Positions 33,218 through 41,292 of a stretch of DNA of 57,178 nt are shown piece by piece (positions within the stretch are counted from its first letter, which is position 1; each line of letters starts with the position of its first letter). The notes under the pieces were generated by a model, which saw only the letters and a list, made by a program, of their open reading frames with translations, was not told the DNA's origin and made no database searches. The position numbers and the translations under genes were made by a program. Source of the DNA: W11650 sp041844915 (lineage in GTDB: Bacteria > Bacillota > Clostridia > Lachnospirales > Vallitaleaceae). The DNA lies in the NCBI GenBank assembly GCA_041844915.1, contig JBGZBY010000044.1, forward strand, positions 1-57,178, read 5' to 3'.

Positions 33218-34729
33218 ATGGGAGCGGATAAAGTACTGGAATTGAGGGATATCGTCAAGGTCTTTCCGGGAGTGAAGGCGCTTGACAGGGCAGGAATGGA
33301 GGTTTATGCCGGTGAAGTTCACGCTTTGTGCGGGGAAAATGGAGCCGGAAAATCCACCTTAATGAAAATTATTGCTGGAGCGGAAAAGCCGACATCAGGC
33401 AAGATCTTATTGGAGGGAAAAGAGGTTCATTTTAATTCCACAAAGGATGCTGAAAAAATGGGAATTGCTATGATATATCAGGAATTTAACATGATTCCCG
33501 ATATGTCGATTGCTGAAAATATGTATTTGGGCAGATATCCGATAAAGAAAATGGGAATTATTGACAAAAAAGCGCTGAATGAGAATGCAGCTGCGGAGTT
33601 AAAGAAATTGAATTTGCCAATGGATCCCAAGACAAAAATTCGGAAATTAAGTGTTGCGGCCGCTCAAATGATTGAAATTGCCAAATGTCTGACCATAGGC
33701 GCTAAAATCATTATTATGGACGAGCCGACGGCGGCGCTTACCAATGAAGAAACGGAAATTCTTTTTCAATTGATCCAAGAATTAAAAGCCAAGGGGATTG
33801 CCATTATTTATATTTCGCATCGAATGGATGAAATTTTTCAGATTGCGGATCGGATTACGGTTTTTCGGGATGGCAGATATATTAAGACCTTGCCGGTAAA
33901 AGAAACCAATTATGATCAGATTGTGGCGCTGATGGTGGGCAAGGATATTGGAGATCTTTATCCCAAACGGGAGATAAGACCGCGCAGGCCTGTATTTGAA
34001 GTAAAGGATTTGCAGGGCGCAGGAGTAAAAAAAATTTCTTTTCAGCTGCATGAAGGAGAGATTTTAGGGATTACCGGACTTTTGGGAGCGGGAATGATTG
34101 AACTGGCCAAGCTGATTTATGGAGCGAAGCCGCTGATGGGAGGAGAGGTATGGCTGGGAGAAAAGAAGCTGGATATTAAAAATCCCATAGACGCGCTGCG
34201 GCATGAGATTGCTTTTGTATCTGACGATCGAAAGCAGGAGGGGCTGGTTTTGGAAAGAGATATTAAGGAAAACAGCTCGATGATTGCCTTGGGTTTGGGC
34301 TATTTTTTAAAAGCTGGAAGGATAGACAAGAAAAAGGAGAAAATATCCGTTTATGAAGATATTCAAAGGCTGGCAATTAAATGCCGCGGTATGGGGCAAA
34401 AAGCAGGAAATTTAAGCGGCGGCAATCAGCAGAAGGTGGTGCTGTCCAAGGTGCTTAAAAGCAATCCGAAAATTTGTATTTTAGCGGAGCCGACCAGAGG
34501 AGTGGATATCGGAGCCAAGGCAGAGATATATCGTTTGATGAATGAAATGACGAAACAGGGAAAAAGCATTCTTCTGATTTCTGGAGATTTGCCGGAGGTG
34601 ATTGGAATGTCGGACAGAATCTTGGTAATGAAGGAGGGGCGCTCGGTTTTACTTCTGGAAAAGCAGGATTTTTCACAAGAACGGATATTGGCGCATGCTT
34701 CGGGAGGAATTGCAAATGAAAGACGATAG
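33218..34729 (+). CDS. rbsA: Ribose ABC importer ATP-binding protein
   Basis: This 503-residue double-NBD ATPase energises ribose import. NBD1 is intact: G-E-N-G-A-G-K-S-T (Walker A) and I-M-D-E-P-T-A-A-L (Walker B). NBD2 is degenerate: its Walker A reads G-L-L-G-A-G-M-I-E, without Lys, and its Walker B reads I-L-A-E-P-T-R-G, with Ala in place of the magnesium-binding Asp. The signature L-S-G-G-N-Q-Q-K is kept. ATG 33218 is chosen because AGGTG lies just before it; a GTG three codons earlier is part of that site. The rbsC start overlaps the end by 14 bp. Confidence 0.93.
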   Translation: MGADKVLELRDIVKVFPGVKALDRAGMEVYAGEVHALCGENGAGKSTLMKIIAGAEKPTSGKILLEGKEVHFNSTKDAEKMGIAMIYQEFNMIPDMSIAENMYLGRYPIKKMGIIDKKALNENAAAELKKLNLPMDPKTKIRKLSVAAAQMIEIAKCLTIGAKIIIMDEPTAALTNEETEILFQLIQELKAKGIAIIYISHRMDEIFQIADRITVFRDGRYIKTLPVKETNYDQIVALMVGKDIGDLYPKREIRPRRPVFEVKDLQGAGVKKISFQLHEGEILGITGLLGAGMIELAKLIYGAKPLMGGEVWLGEKKLDIKNPIDALRHEIAFVSDDRKQEGLVLERDIKENSSMIALGLGYFLKAGRIDKKKEKISVYEDIQRLAIKCRGMGQKAGNLSGGNQQKVVLSKVLKSNPKICILAEPTRGVDIGAKAEIYRLMNEMTKQGKSILLISGDLPEVIGMSDRILVMKEGRSVLLLEKQDFSQERILAHASGGIANERR

Positions 34730-35717
34730 AAAAATAAAATTAATGGAAATCGTGAATTTATACCGCTCGGTTTTGATTTTAATCATTATATCGGCTGTTG
34801 CAGCGGCGGCTTCACCGGCGTTTTTCAAAATAACGAATATCTTTAACATCATTCGGCAAATTGCTATGGCGGGAATTGTGGGCTGCGGTATGACCTTTGT
34901 CATTCTCTTGGGAGGAATTGATTTATCGGTAGGGTCGATTGTTGGGCTGGCAGGAGTGATCGCGGCAGGTATCTTAAGGGATACTGACAATGTTATTCTA
35001 GCCTTGCTGATTGCTGTGGCGATTGGAATTATCTGCGGAGCAGTTAATGGCTTGGTTGTTTCTCGATTTTCGATACCGCCTTTCATTGCCACTTTGGGCA
35101 TGATGACATTGTTAAGAGGCTGTATTTTGGTGTATACCAACGGTTCGCCGATTCCGATCAAATCAGATGTATATAAATTCATAGGAAAAGGGGAGTTGCT
35201 GGGAGGAATCCCGATTCCGATTTTAATTTTATTTTTGGTATATGCAGCTGCTCATTTTATTTTATCCAGCACCCGATTTGGAAGATATGTTTATGCTCTG
35301 GGCGGCGGCAGGGAAGCAAGCCGCTTATCGGGCATCAATGTAAAAAAGGTGGAATGGCTGGTGTATGTCATCAGCGGAATATTGAGTGCGATTACCGGTG
35401 TTATTTTGACGGCCAGATTGGGTTCGGCGCAGTCGACCAATGGAGAAGGCATCGAAATGGACGCTATAGCCGCTGTTATCCTAGGAGGAACCTCGATGAG
35501 CGGCGGAACGGGTTTTGTGCTGCCAACCGTGATTGGCGCAATGATTATGGGAATTATTGACAACATTTTGACGCTTATGAATGTCAATCCACATGCTACA
35601 AAAATTGTAAAGGGGGCGGTAATTTTAGCGGCAGTATTAATTGACAGAAAATTAAAGGATGTTTCGGTGAAAACAGTGGTAATCGAAGAAACGGAAGGAT
35701 TGAAAAATGAGAAATGA
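34716..35717 (+). CDS. rbsC: Ribose ABC importer permease
   Basis: This 333-residue polytopic membrane protein has about 8-10 hydrophobic segments and the motifs L-G-G-I-D-L-S-V-G-S-I-V-G-L (about 66) and I-L-G-G-T-S-M-S-G-G-T-G (about 255), diagnostic of RbsC-type permeases. ATG 34716 has GGGAGGA 7 nt upstream; an ATG 21 nt earlier lacks a site. It overlaps rbsA and ends 13 nt before rbsB. Confidence 0.94.
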   Translation: MKDDRKIKLMEIVNLYRSVLILIIISAVAAAASPAFFKITNIFNIIRQIAMAGIVGCGMTFVILLGGIDLSVGSIVGLAGVIAAGILRDTDNVILALLIAVAIGIICGAVNGLVVSRFSIPPFIATLGMMTLLRGCILVYTNGSPIPIKSDVYKFIGKGELLGGIPIPILILFLVYAAAHFILSSTRFGRYVYALGGGREASRLSGINVKKVEWLVYVISGILSAITGVILTARLGSAQSTNGEGIEMDAIAAVILGGTSMSGGTGFVLPTVIGAMIMGIIDNILTLMNVNPHATKIVKGAVILAAVLIDRKLKDVSVKTVVIEETEGLKNEK

Positions 35718-35730
35718 CAGGAGGGACATT

Positions 35731-36672
35731 ATGAAGAAGCTAGTAGCGCTCGTTTTAGTAGGAATAATCGGTCTGACGATGGTTGGCTGCGGAGAGAAAG
35801 CAGAAAATAAGACGGAAAGCAAGCAATACAAGGTGGGTCTATCCATGAACACTCAAACCAATCCGTTCTTTGTAACGGTAGTGGAGGGCTGTAAGAAGGC
35901 GGCGGAGGAAAAAGGCTTGGAAATTTTTGTTACGGACGCGCAGGACGATCCGGCAACGCAGATGAAGGATATTGAAAATCTTATCACTAAGCAGGTTGAC
36001 GTTATGATCATTGACCCTTGTGATTCGGACGCGATTGTGGCGGCAGTAGAGGCATGCAACAATGCGAAGATACCGGTATTTACCATGGATAGAGAATCCA
36101 ATGGCGGAGAGGTGGTTGCCCATATCGGATATGACGCTATCAAATCGGGGAAATTGGCGGGAGAATTTTTAGCCGAGGCGTTAGATCATAAGGGAAATGT
36201 TGTGGAGCTACAAGGTATTATGGGAACAAATGTAGCGCAAAACCGCTCGGAAGGCTTTAACTCGATTATGAAGGAAAATCCGGAAATTAAAATTGTCGCC
36301 TGCCAGACCGCCAATTTTGACAGAGCACAGGGGATGGCGGTTATGGAAAATATTTTACAGGCAAATGAAAAGATTGACGGTCTTTATGCCGCCAATGATG
36401 AAATGCTTTTGGGAGCATTAGAAGCGATTCAGGCGGCGGGCAGACAGGATGAAATCATTACCATCGGCTGCGACGCCTTAGATGAAACCCTAGCAGGAAT
36501 CAAGGAAGGCAAGATTAATGCAACGATTGCAGAGCCGCCCTTCTTTTTGGGGAAGGCCATGGTAAATACGGCGTATGATTACCTAAACGGCAAGGAAGTG
36601 GAGAAAAGAGTGATTTTGGACAATCAGCTGGTAGACAAAAACAATGTAGAAAGTATTAAGACAAGGGATTAA
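35731..36672 (+). CDS. rbsB: Ribose-binding lipoprotein
   Basis: This 313-residue receptor of the importer has a lipoprotein signal (M-K-K-L-V-A-L then L-T-M-V-G-C, lipidated Cys at about 20). The mature domain starts Y-K-V-G-L-S-M-N-T-Q-T-N-P-F-F, the sugar-binding motif of the family, and has D-A-Q-D-D-P (about 70), I-D-P-C-D-S-D-A and A-A-N-D-E-M-L-L-G-A. The ATG at 35731 follows AGGAGGG; the longer frame start overlaps rbsC. It is the last gene of the operon and is followed by a terminator. Confidence 0.94.
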   Translation: MKKLVALVLVGIIGLTMVGCGEKAENKTESKQYKVGLSMNTQTNPFFVTVVEGCKKAAEEKGLEIFVTDAQDDPATQMKDIENLITKQVDVMIIDPCDSDAIVAAVEACNNAKIPVFTMDRESNGGEVVAHIGYDAIKSGKLAGEFLAEALDHKGNVVELQGIMGTNVAQNRSEGFNSIMKENPEIKIVACQTANFDRAQGMAVMENILQANEKIDGLYAANDEMLLGALEAIQAAGRQDEIITIGCDALDETLAGIKEGKINATIAEPPFFLGKAMVNTAYDYLNGKEVEKRVILDNQLVDKNNVESIKTRD

Positions 36673-36681
36673 AGAATTTTT

Positions 36682-36720
36682 AAAACAGGCTTGAAAGCTT
36701 TGTGCTTTCGAGCCTGTTTT
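36682..36720 (+). terminator. Terminator of the rbs operon
   Basis: AAAACAGGCT-t-GAAAGC pairs with GCTTTC-g-AGCCTGTTTT over a 5-nt loop, with a T4 run. Confidence 0.9.
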
Positions 36721-36790
36721 GTGAAAGCAAGCCTTTTATATTTTTCTCCGAAAGAAAGAATTTCCGGTGTAAGTTACCGGAAAATTTTTA

Positions 36791-36818
36791 TTGACATTCT
36801 GAACTCATATGCTAAAAT
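36791..36818 (+). promoter_or_regulatory. Promoter of the H-NOX chemoreceptor
   Basis: TTGACA (36791-36796) and TAAAAT (36813-36818) have a 16-bp spacer. The leader is about 40 nt and ends in a GGAAAGGGAG ribosome binding site. Confidence 0.65.
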
Positions 36819-36863
36819 TGGGGTAGAATAAAGTGTTCATAGTGGAAAGGGAGAGTAATTCAT

Positions 36864-38645
36864 ATGAAAGGGACGGTTGTGCGTATTTGGATTAATACTT
36901 TACATAAGATGTATAATAAAGAAGAAATCAATCAACTCTTACGCAGTATTTCATTTGATCCGACCAGAGCGATTTCTCCGCTTGAGGATATTCCTGATCA
37001 GACGGTGGATGATATTATGACAGTGATTGCTAAAAATTATAATCTGAATAAGGCCGATCTTTGGAAGATGTTGGGAAAAGATAATATTCGAACCTTTCAT
37101 GAGATATATCCTATCTTTTTTAAAAAAGCGAATATGTTCTCCTTTCTCTGCTCGCTGAATAATATTCATCAGGTAGTACGCAAGCGCATTCCCGGTTCGC
37201 AACCGGCAATTTTGAATATGGAAGTGGTCGGCAGGCGGGAAGCGACCTTGACCTATATTTCCAAGCGCAATTTATATGATTATCTCCTAGGGCTGCTGGA
37301 CGGTACCAAGGAATTTTTTAAGGAAAGAGTCGATATTCAGGTCGTGGAAAAAAGCAATGGAAAGATGGTTTTAAAGCTGGGCTTTGAGTATGAGCTGTTG
37401 GAGGAAACGCATTTTGCATTTTCCAAAGTGCTTTCCTTGGGATTTATTAAAAACCAAACGCTTAAGTTGCTTTTGCTTACTCTTGCGCTTGGCTTGCCGA
37501 CCGCTTTTTTGGTAAAAAATCCCTTGCTGGCTTCCGGGCTTACGGCGGCCTATGCTGGAATCGGCAGTCTTTTTTTGGCGCAGCCGCTGGCAAAGGTAAA
37601 AGAAGAAATTTTAGGGCTGGTAAAAAAGGATTATGTGCCCAGCCGGATTATTCGATCGGCCGATGAATATGAGGAGCTTTTTCAGGCAGTGGTTGACTAT
37701 AAAGAGGCCTTTGCTGAGGAGTTTATCGATCTTTCCAGCATGACCGGCGAGATGGGCTCTTTTTCTGGAGATTTGATCGGAATTGCCAAAATAATGGAGG
37801 GAACCAGCGGTGAGATTGCCAGCTTTATAGAGCAGTTGCACTTGAAGGCAATGGATCAGTCGGAGTCTACTCAGAGCAATGTATCGGTGCTGTCGGATAA
37901 TGCCGCTCGGATTATTCGGCTGGCGGAAAAGGAAATGACCAATAAAGTGGAAATTGAAAAGGCTATTCGGACAACCTCGGATTCTTTTGCCAAGTTGAGC
38001 AATACCACCAAGAATTTGGCGGTAATGCAAGCAAAGTTTGAAGTATTAAGTGAAAACAGCGATAAGCTAAAGAGTAAGGGCAGGGAAACCGAAGAAATTG
38101 CTTCTTTTGTATCAGAAATCGCTTATCAGACGAATTTGCTGGCGCTGAATGCTTCGATTGAGGCTGCTAGGGCGGGAGAAATGGGTCAGGGCTTTGCCGT
38201 TGTGGCAGAGGAGGTGCGCAAGCTGGCGCAGAACTCGGAGCAGGCAGCGACTAGGATCAAGGAAAATATTAATAGCTTTTTGAGCGATATTGAATTGATG
38301 GTTGCCGATATTCATGAGCAAAATAAGATTTTGGAAAGGGGAGCGGGAACGATTCAGGAGGCCATCCAAAATACGGAAAGCTCAAAATTTGAGATGGATA
38401 ATATTGCGGTGAAGATGGCGGAATCGGCTGAGGAGATGGAGAAGCAGGCGCAGCATTTAAGCGGCATTGTGGATCAGATGCAGGCGCTTAGCGATACTTC
38501 CAGCGAGAACGCGGAGCTGGCCAAGGCTGCCAGCAGCAAGGTCAGCAGCTATATGGTGCAGCTGGAAAAATTGACAGGGGATGTGAGGAATTTTGAGAAC
38601 ATGACAGCGCAATTTAATAAGATGTTGGGAATGTACAAGCTGTAA
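36864..38645 (+). CDS. H-NOX heme-sensor chemoreceptor (MCP fusion)
   Basis: This 593-residue receptor joins an N-terminal H-NOX (heme-nitric oxide/oxygen binding) domain (1-180), a membrane hairpin (about 198-217 and 220-242) and a cytoplasmic MCP signalling domain (tip about 412-460). The heme ligand His102 lies in N-N-I-H-Q-V-V. The heme-propionate motif Y-x-S-x-R is complete (Y131, S133, R135). Distal-pocket Trp9, Asn74 and Tyr140 are all present at the same numbers as in the Thermoanaerobacter tengcongensis H-NOX, where they form the hydrogen-bond network that holds O2. There is no extracellular sensor domain, so the cell-internal gas concentration would be read. Signal would pass to CheA/CheW, with CheR adaptation. 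It is monocistronic. O2 versus NO preference is inferred. Confidence 0.93.
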   Translation: MKGTVVRIWINTLHKMYNKEEINQLLRSISFDPTRAISPLEDIPDQTVDDIMTVIAKNYNLNKADLWKMLGKDNIRTFHEIYPIFFKKANMFSFLCSLNNIHQVVRKRIPGSQPAILNMEVVGRREATLTYISKRNLYDYLLGLLDGTKEFFKERVDIQVVEKSNGKMVLKLGFEYELLEETHFAFSKVLSLGFIKNQTLKLLLLTLALGLPTAFLVKNPLLASGLTAAYAGIGSLFLAQPLAKVKEEILGLVKKDYVPSRIIRSADEYEELFQAVVDYKEAFAEEFIDLSSMTGEMGSFSGDLIGIAKIMEGTSGEIASFIEQLHLKAMDQSESTQSNVSVLSDNAARIIRLAEKEMTNKVEIEKAIRTTSDSFAKLSNTTKNLAVMQAKFEVLSENSDKLKSKGRETEEIASFVSEIAYQTNLLALNASIEAARAGEMGQGFAVVAEEVRKLAQNSEQAATRIKENINSFLSDIELMVADIHEQNKILERGAGTIQEAIQNTESSKFEMDNIAVKMAESAEEMEKQAQHLSGIVDQMQALSDTSSENAELAKAASSKVSSYMVQLEKLTGDVRNFENMTAQFNKMLGMYKL

Positions 38646-38765
38646 GGCGCTGTTTCCTTGCTTTTTTAGATTTTTGTTCGGGAGTAGGAAGTTGGCGCCG
38701 AATGTGGGGGCGGGAGCTTGTTGCCGGAGAAAAAAGCAAAAAATATAAAAAAATAGATATAATCA

Positions 38766-38794
38766 TTGACTTCTTAGGAAAACTCGGATATAAT
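38766..38794 (+). promoter_or_regulatory. Promoter of the thioredoxin-like gene
   Basis: TTGACT (38766-38771) and TATAAT (38789-38794) with a 17-bp spacer. The start would be near 38801, with a leader of about 90 nt. Confidence 0.8.
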
Positions 38795-38891
38795 GCTAGA
38801 GGATTATATGTTAAGGAAAAATCAAAGTGGGACTTTCGTTGTGAAAAAATTGCAGCAAAAGCAGACAGAGTTAAAAAAGGAGCACAATATT

Positions 38892-39218
38892 ATGTTTTTT
38901 GCTAAAAAGAAAGAGAATACTGCTGAAAAATTGCAGGCAGGAAATCAGGCGTCACAGAGTGAGGGAAAGAAGAAAGAGATCATAATTTTGGGCTTGGGCT
39001 GCGTTAAATGCAATGAAATGGAAAACAATACCAAAAAAGCGGTACAGGAATTAAATATTTCCGAAGAGGTTCGCCATGTGACGGATTTGGATGAAATCGT
39101 GAGCTATGGCATATTTTCCATTCCGGCGCTGGTGATAGACGGAACAGTTATCTCGACTGGAAAGGTTTTGTCCGTCAATGAGATCAAAGAAGTATTAAAG
39201 CAGTATCGTCCGATGTAG
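38892..39218 (+). CDS. Thioredoxin-like small redox protein
   Basis: This 108-residue cytosolic protein begins with a lysine/glutamine-rich segment of about 30 residues and then has a thioredoxin_3-like fold. The redox motif is G-C-V-K-C (CxxC), at about residues 41-45, after I-I-I-L-G-L. The cis-proline region reads F-S-I-P-A-L-V-I-D-G, at about residue 75. It resembles the 'redox-active disulfide protein 2' group, whose partners are mostly unknown. AAAGGAGC precedes ATG 38892; longer frames would start inside the promoter. A U-rich terminator follows, so it is a single-gene unit. Confidence 0.85.
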   Translation: MFFAKKKENTAEKLQAGNQASQSEGKKKEIIILGLGCVKCNEMENNTKKAVQELNISEEVRHVTDLDEIVSYGIFSIPALVIDGTVISTGKVLSVNEIKEVLKQYRPM

Positions 39219-39241
39219 GCGATGTATCCCATAAAAAAAGG

Positions 39242-39288
39242 TCTATTGCTTTGGAGGCTTATTTTCCTGCGGAGCAATAGATTTTTTG
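39242..39288 (+). terminator. Terminator of the thioredoxin-like gene
   Basis: TCTATTGCT (39242-39250) pairs with AGCAATAGA (39273-39281), followed by T6. Confidence 0.85.
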
Positions 39289-39377
39289 TATAATGGATAG
39301 AAGAATAAAAAATAAAATAATGCTTTAAATGGCGACGCCGCTGACGGCGGATGCCGAGGCATGGAAGGAAAAGGGAA

Positions 39378-39800
39378 ATGGACAGGATCATTTATTCGCA
39401 CGCGGTGCAGTATTACGAAACCGATAAGATGGGAATTACGCATCATTCCAATTATATCCGCTGGATGGAGGAGGCGAGGATTCATTTTTTTAAGGAGATT
39501 GGCTGGGCGGTGGAAAAGATAGAGCAGGAGGGCTTTTCCTTTCCGGTCGTAAAGGTAGAATGCCGTTATCGCAGGCCGACAACCTTTCCCGATTTGGTGG
39601 AGATTGAGGTTTGGATAGAGGAGGTAATGGATTTCCGGCTAAAGCTTGGTTACTGCATGACCAACGCCGAAGGGAAAACAGTCTGTGAAGCTCGCTCGGA
39701 GCATTGCTTTTTAAATCAGGAAAAAAAGCTGGTCAATATTTTGCAGGATTTTCCGGAATTTGTAAAAAGCTTGGAGGCGGTCAAATGCCGGCGCTGCTGA
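39378..39800 (+). CDS. Acyl-CoA thioesterase, YbgC/4-hydroxybenzoyl-CoA type
   Basis: This 140-residue hotdog-fold protein contains the family motif Y-Y-E-T-D-K-M-G-I-T-H-H-S-N-Y-I-R-W-M-E (residues about 11-30). Its Asp is the catalytic residue in related enzymes that hydrolyse acyl-CoA thioesters. The substrate is unknown. ATG 39378 is preferred over an upstream start because of the GGAAAAGGG just before it. Its end overlaps the PAP2 gene by 16 bp, so both are translated from one message, perhaps in lipid turnover. Confidence 0.88.
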   Translation: MDRIIYSHAVQYYETDKMGITHHSNYIRWMEEARIHFFKEIGWAVEKIEQEGFSFPVVKVECRYRRPTTFPDLVEIEVWIEEVMDFRLKLGYCMTNAEGKTVCEARSEHCFLNQEKKLVNILQDFPEFVKSLEAVKCRRC

Positions 39801-40342
39801 TAAGCCTATGGCGGGCGGATGCGGAGCTGCTACTGTGGATACAGGAAAATCTCAGAATAAGGGAGTTGAATGAGTTTTTTTGCTTTTATACCGGATTGGG
39901 GAATCATGGGGAGCTTTGGATTGCTCTTTTGCTGCTGCTTTTTTTCTTCAGCCGACGGAAGGCTCTTACAGCGGCAGCAGCTTTGCTTGCAGCATTTGTG
40001 GTGACGGATATCGTAATCAAGCCGCTGGTCGGCAGAATCCGGCCGTTTTTAGCGGTGCGGGGGCTGGAAGCGCTGGTTGATCCGGGAGGCAGCTTTTCCT
40101 TTCCCTCCGGCCATAGCTCTACCTCTTTGGCGGTGGGCTATGTATTGTTCCGGTTGCTGCCGCTTCAATATGGCTTGCCGCTTCTTTTTCTGGCAGTACT
40201 GATGGCGCTTTCCAGACTCTATGTCGGAGTTCATTATCCGTCCGATGTAGCCTTTGGAATGCTGGTCGGGATTGTGGTTGGAGAAATCTGTCTTCGACTG
40301 GCAAGGACAAGGGAAGGCAGAGGGGCTAAATTTCCCAGATAA
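39785..40342 (+). CDS. PAP2-family phosphatase
   Basis: This 185-residue membrane protein has about five hydrophobic segments. The phosphatase signature is complete: K-x-x-x-x-R-x-R-P (K-P-L-V-G-R-I-R-P, about 80), P-S-G-H (F-P-S-G-H-S-S, about 106) and S-R-x-x-x-x-x-H-x-x-x-D (S-R-L-Y-V-G-V-H-Y-P-S-D, about 145). It would dephosphorylate undecaprenyl pyrophosphate or lipid phosphates at the membrane. GGAGG lies 7-8 nt before ATG 39785, inside the thioesterase gene. Confidence 0.9.
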   Translation: MPALLISLWRADAELLLWIQENLRIRELNEFFCFYTGLGNHGELWIALLLLLFFFSRRKALTAAAALLAAFVVTDIVIKPLVGRIRPFLAVRGLEALVDPGGSFSFPSGHSSTSLAVGYVLFRLLPLQYGLPLLFLAVLMALSRLYVGVHYPSDVAFGMLVGIVVGEICLRLARTREGRGAKFPR

Positions 40343-40424
40343 GCTCCGACGCTTCCGGAGATTGATATAGGGGCAACTTTAACGGATAAGCAGAGAGGAT
40401 AAATGGAAGAAGCGGTTGATTTCT

Positions 40425-40453
40425 TTGCATTTTCCGGTAAAATGTGGTATACT
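40425..40453 (+). promoter_or_regulatory. Promoter of the YugP-like gene
   Basis: TTGCAT (40425-40430) and TATACT (40448-40453) are 17 bp apart. Confidence 0.75.
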
Positions 40454-40501
40454 AAAAGTTGATTTATAAATAGTGCAATGAATAAAGAAAGGAAATAAAA
40501 A

Positions 40502-41206
40502 ATGTATCCAGGCTATGGATTTTATATTGACTCCTATTATCTTATGCTGGTATTGCCGGCGATGCTTTTGGCGATGATCGCTCAGTTTGCCGTACAATCG
40601 ACATATCGCAAGTATTCTCAGGTTAGCAGTGCCTCCGGCATGACCGGAGCCGATGCGGCACGCTTAATCCTAGCTAGAAACGGCATTTACGATGTGCGCG
40701 TGGAATCCGTCAGCGGTCAGTTGACCGACCATTATGACCCTTCCACTAAAGTAGTGCGTCTGTCGGAGGGCGTTTTTGCTTCTCGATCTTTAGCGGCGAT
40801 TGGCGTGGCGGCACATGAAACCGGTCATGCGCTTCAGCATGCCCAAGGCTACAAGCCTTTGGTATTTCGGAGCTTTTTTTATCCGGTAGCTGGGATTGGA
40901 TCCAATCTGGGTATGCCGATGGCGATTTTTGGGTTGATGTTTAACATTTCCTTTTTGATACAGATGGGAATTATTCTCTTCGCGCTGGCGGTGTTTTTTT
41001 ATTTAATTACCCTGCCGGTAGAGATCAATGCGTCCACTAGGGCGATTGCCTGTATTCGGGAGGAAAATATATTGAATTCGCAGGAAATCGGCGGAGCGAA
41101 AAAGGTGTTGACAGCGGCAGCTATGACCTATGTCGCTTCGGCAGCAGTAGCAATTGCCAACCTGTTGCGGCTGATTTTATTGGCAAATCGTCGTCGCGAA
41201 GATTAA
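40502..41206 (+). CDS. Membrane zinc metallopeptidase, YugP-like
   Basis: This 234-residue protein has an N-terminal helix, a cytoplasm- or membrane-facing metal site H-E-T-G-H (in A-A-H-E-T-G-H-A-L-Q-H, about 103-113) and three further hydrophobic segments. It matches the Zn_peptidase_2 (YugP) family, common in Firmicutes but without a firmly known substrate; a role in membrane-protein quality control is often assumed. GGAAA precedes the ATG. hisS begins 86 nt downstream and may share its promoter. Confidence 0.88.
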   Translation: MYPGYGFYIDSYYLMLVLPAMLLAMIAQFAVQSTYRKYSQVSSASGMTGADAARLILARNGIYDVRVESVSGQLTDHYDPSTKVVRLSEGVFASRSLAAIGVAAHETGHALQHAQGYKPLVFRSFFYPVAGIGSNLGMPMAIFGLMFNISFLIQMGIILFALAVFFYLITLPVEINASTRAIACIREENILNSQEIGGAKKVLTAAAMTYVASAAVAIANLLRLILLANRRRED

Positions 41207-41292
41207 AAAGACAAACTGGTTGGAAAGAAAATTTTAGAAATTTGCAGACAAAGCTGTAAAAAGAGAAATAAAAATAGAAAAGAGGAAAGAAA

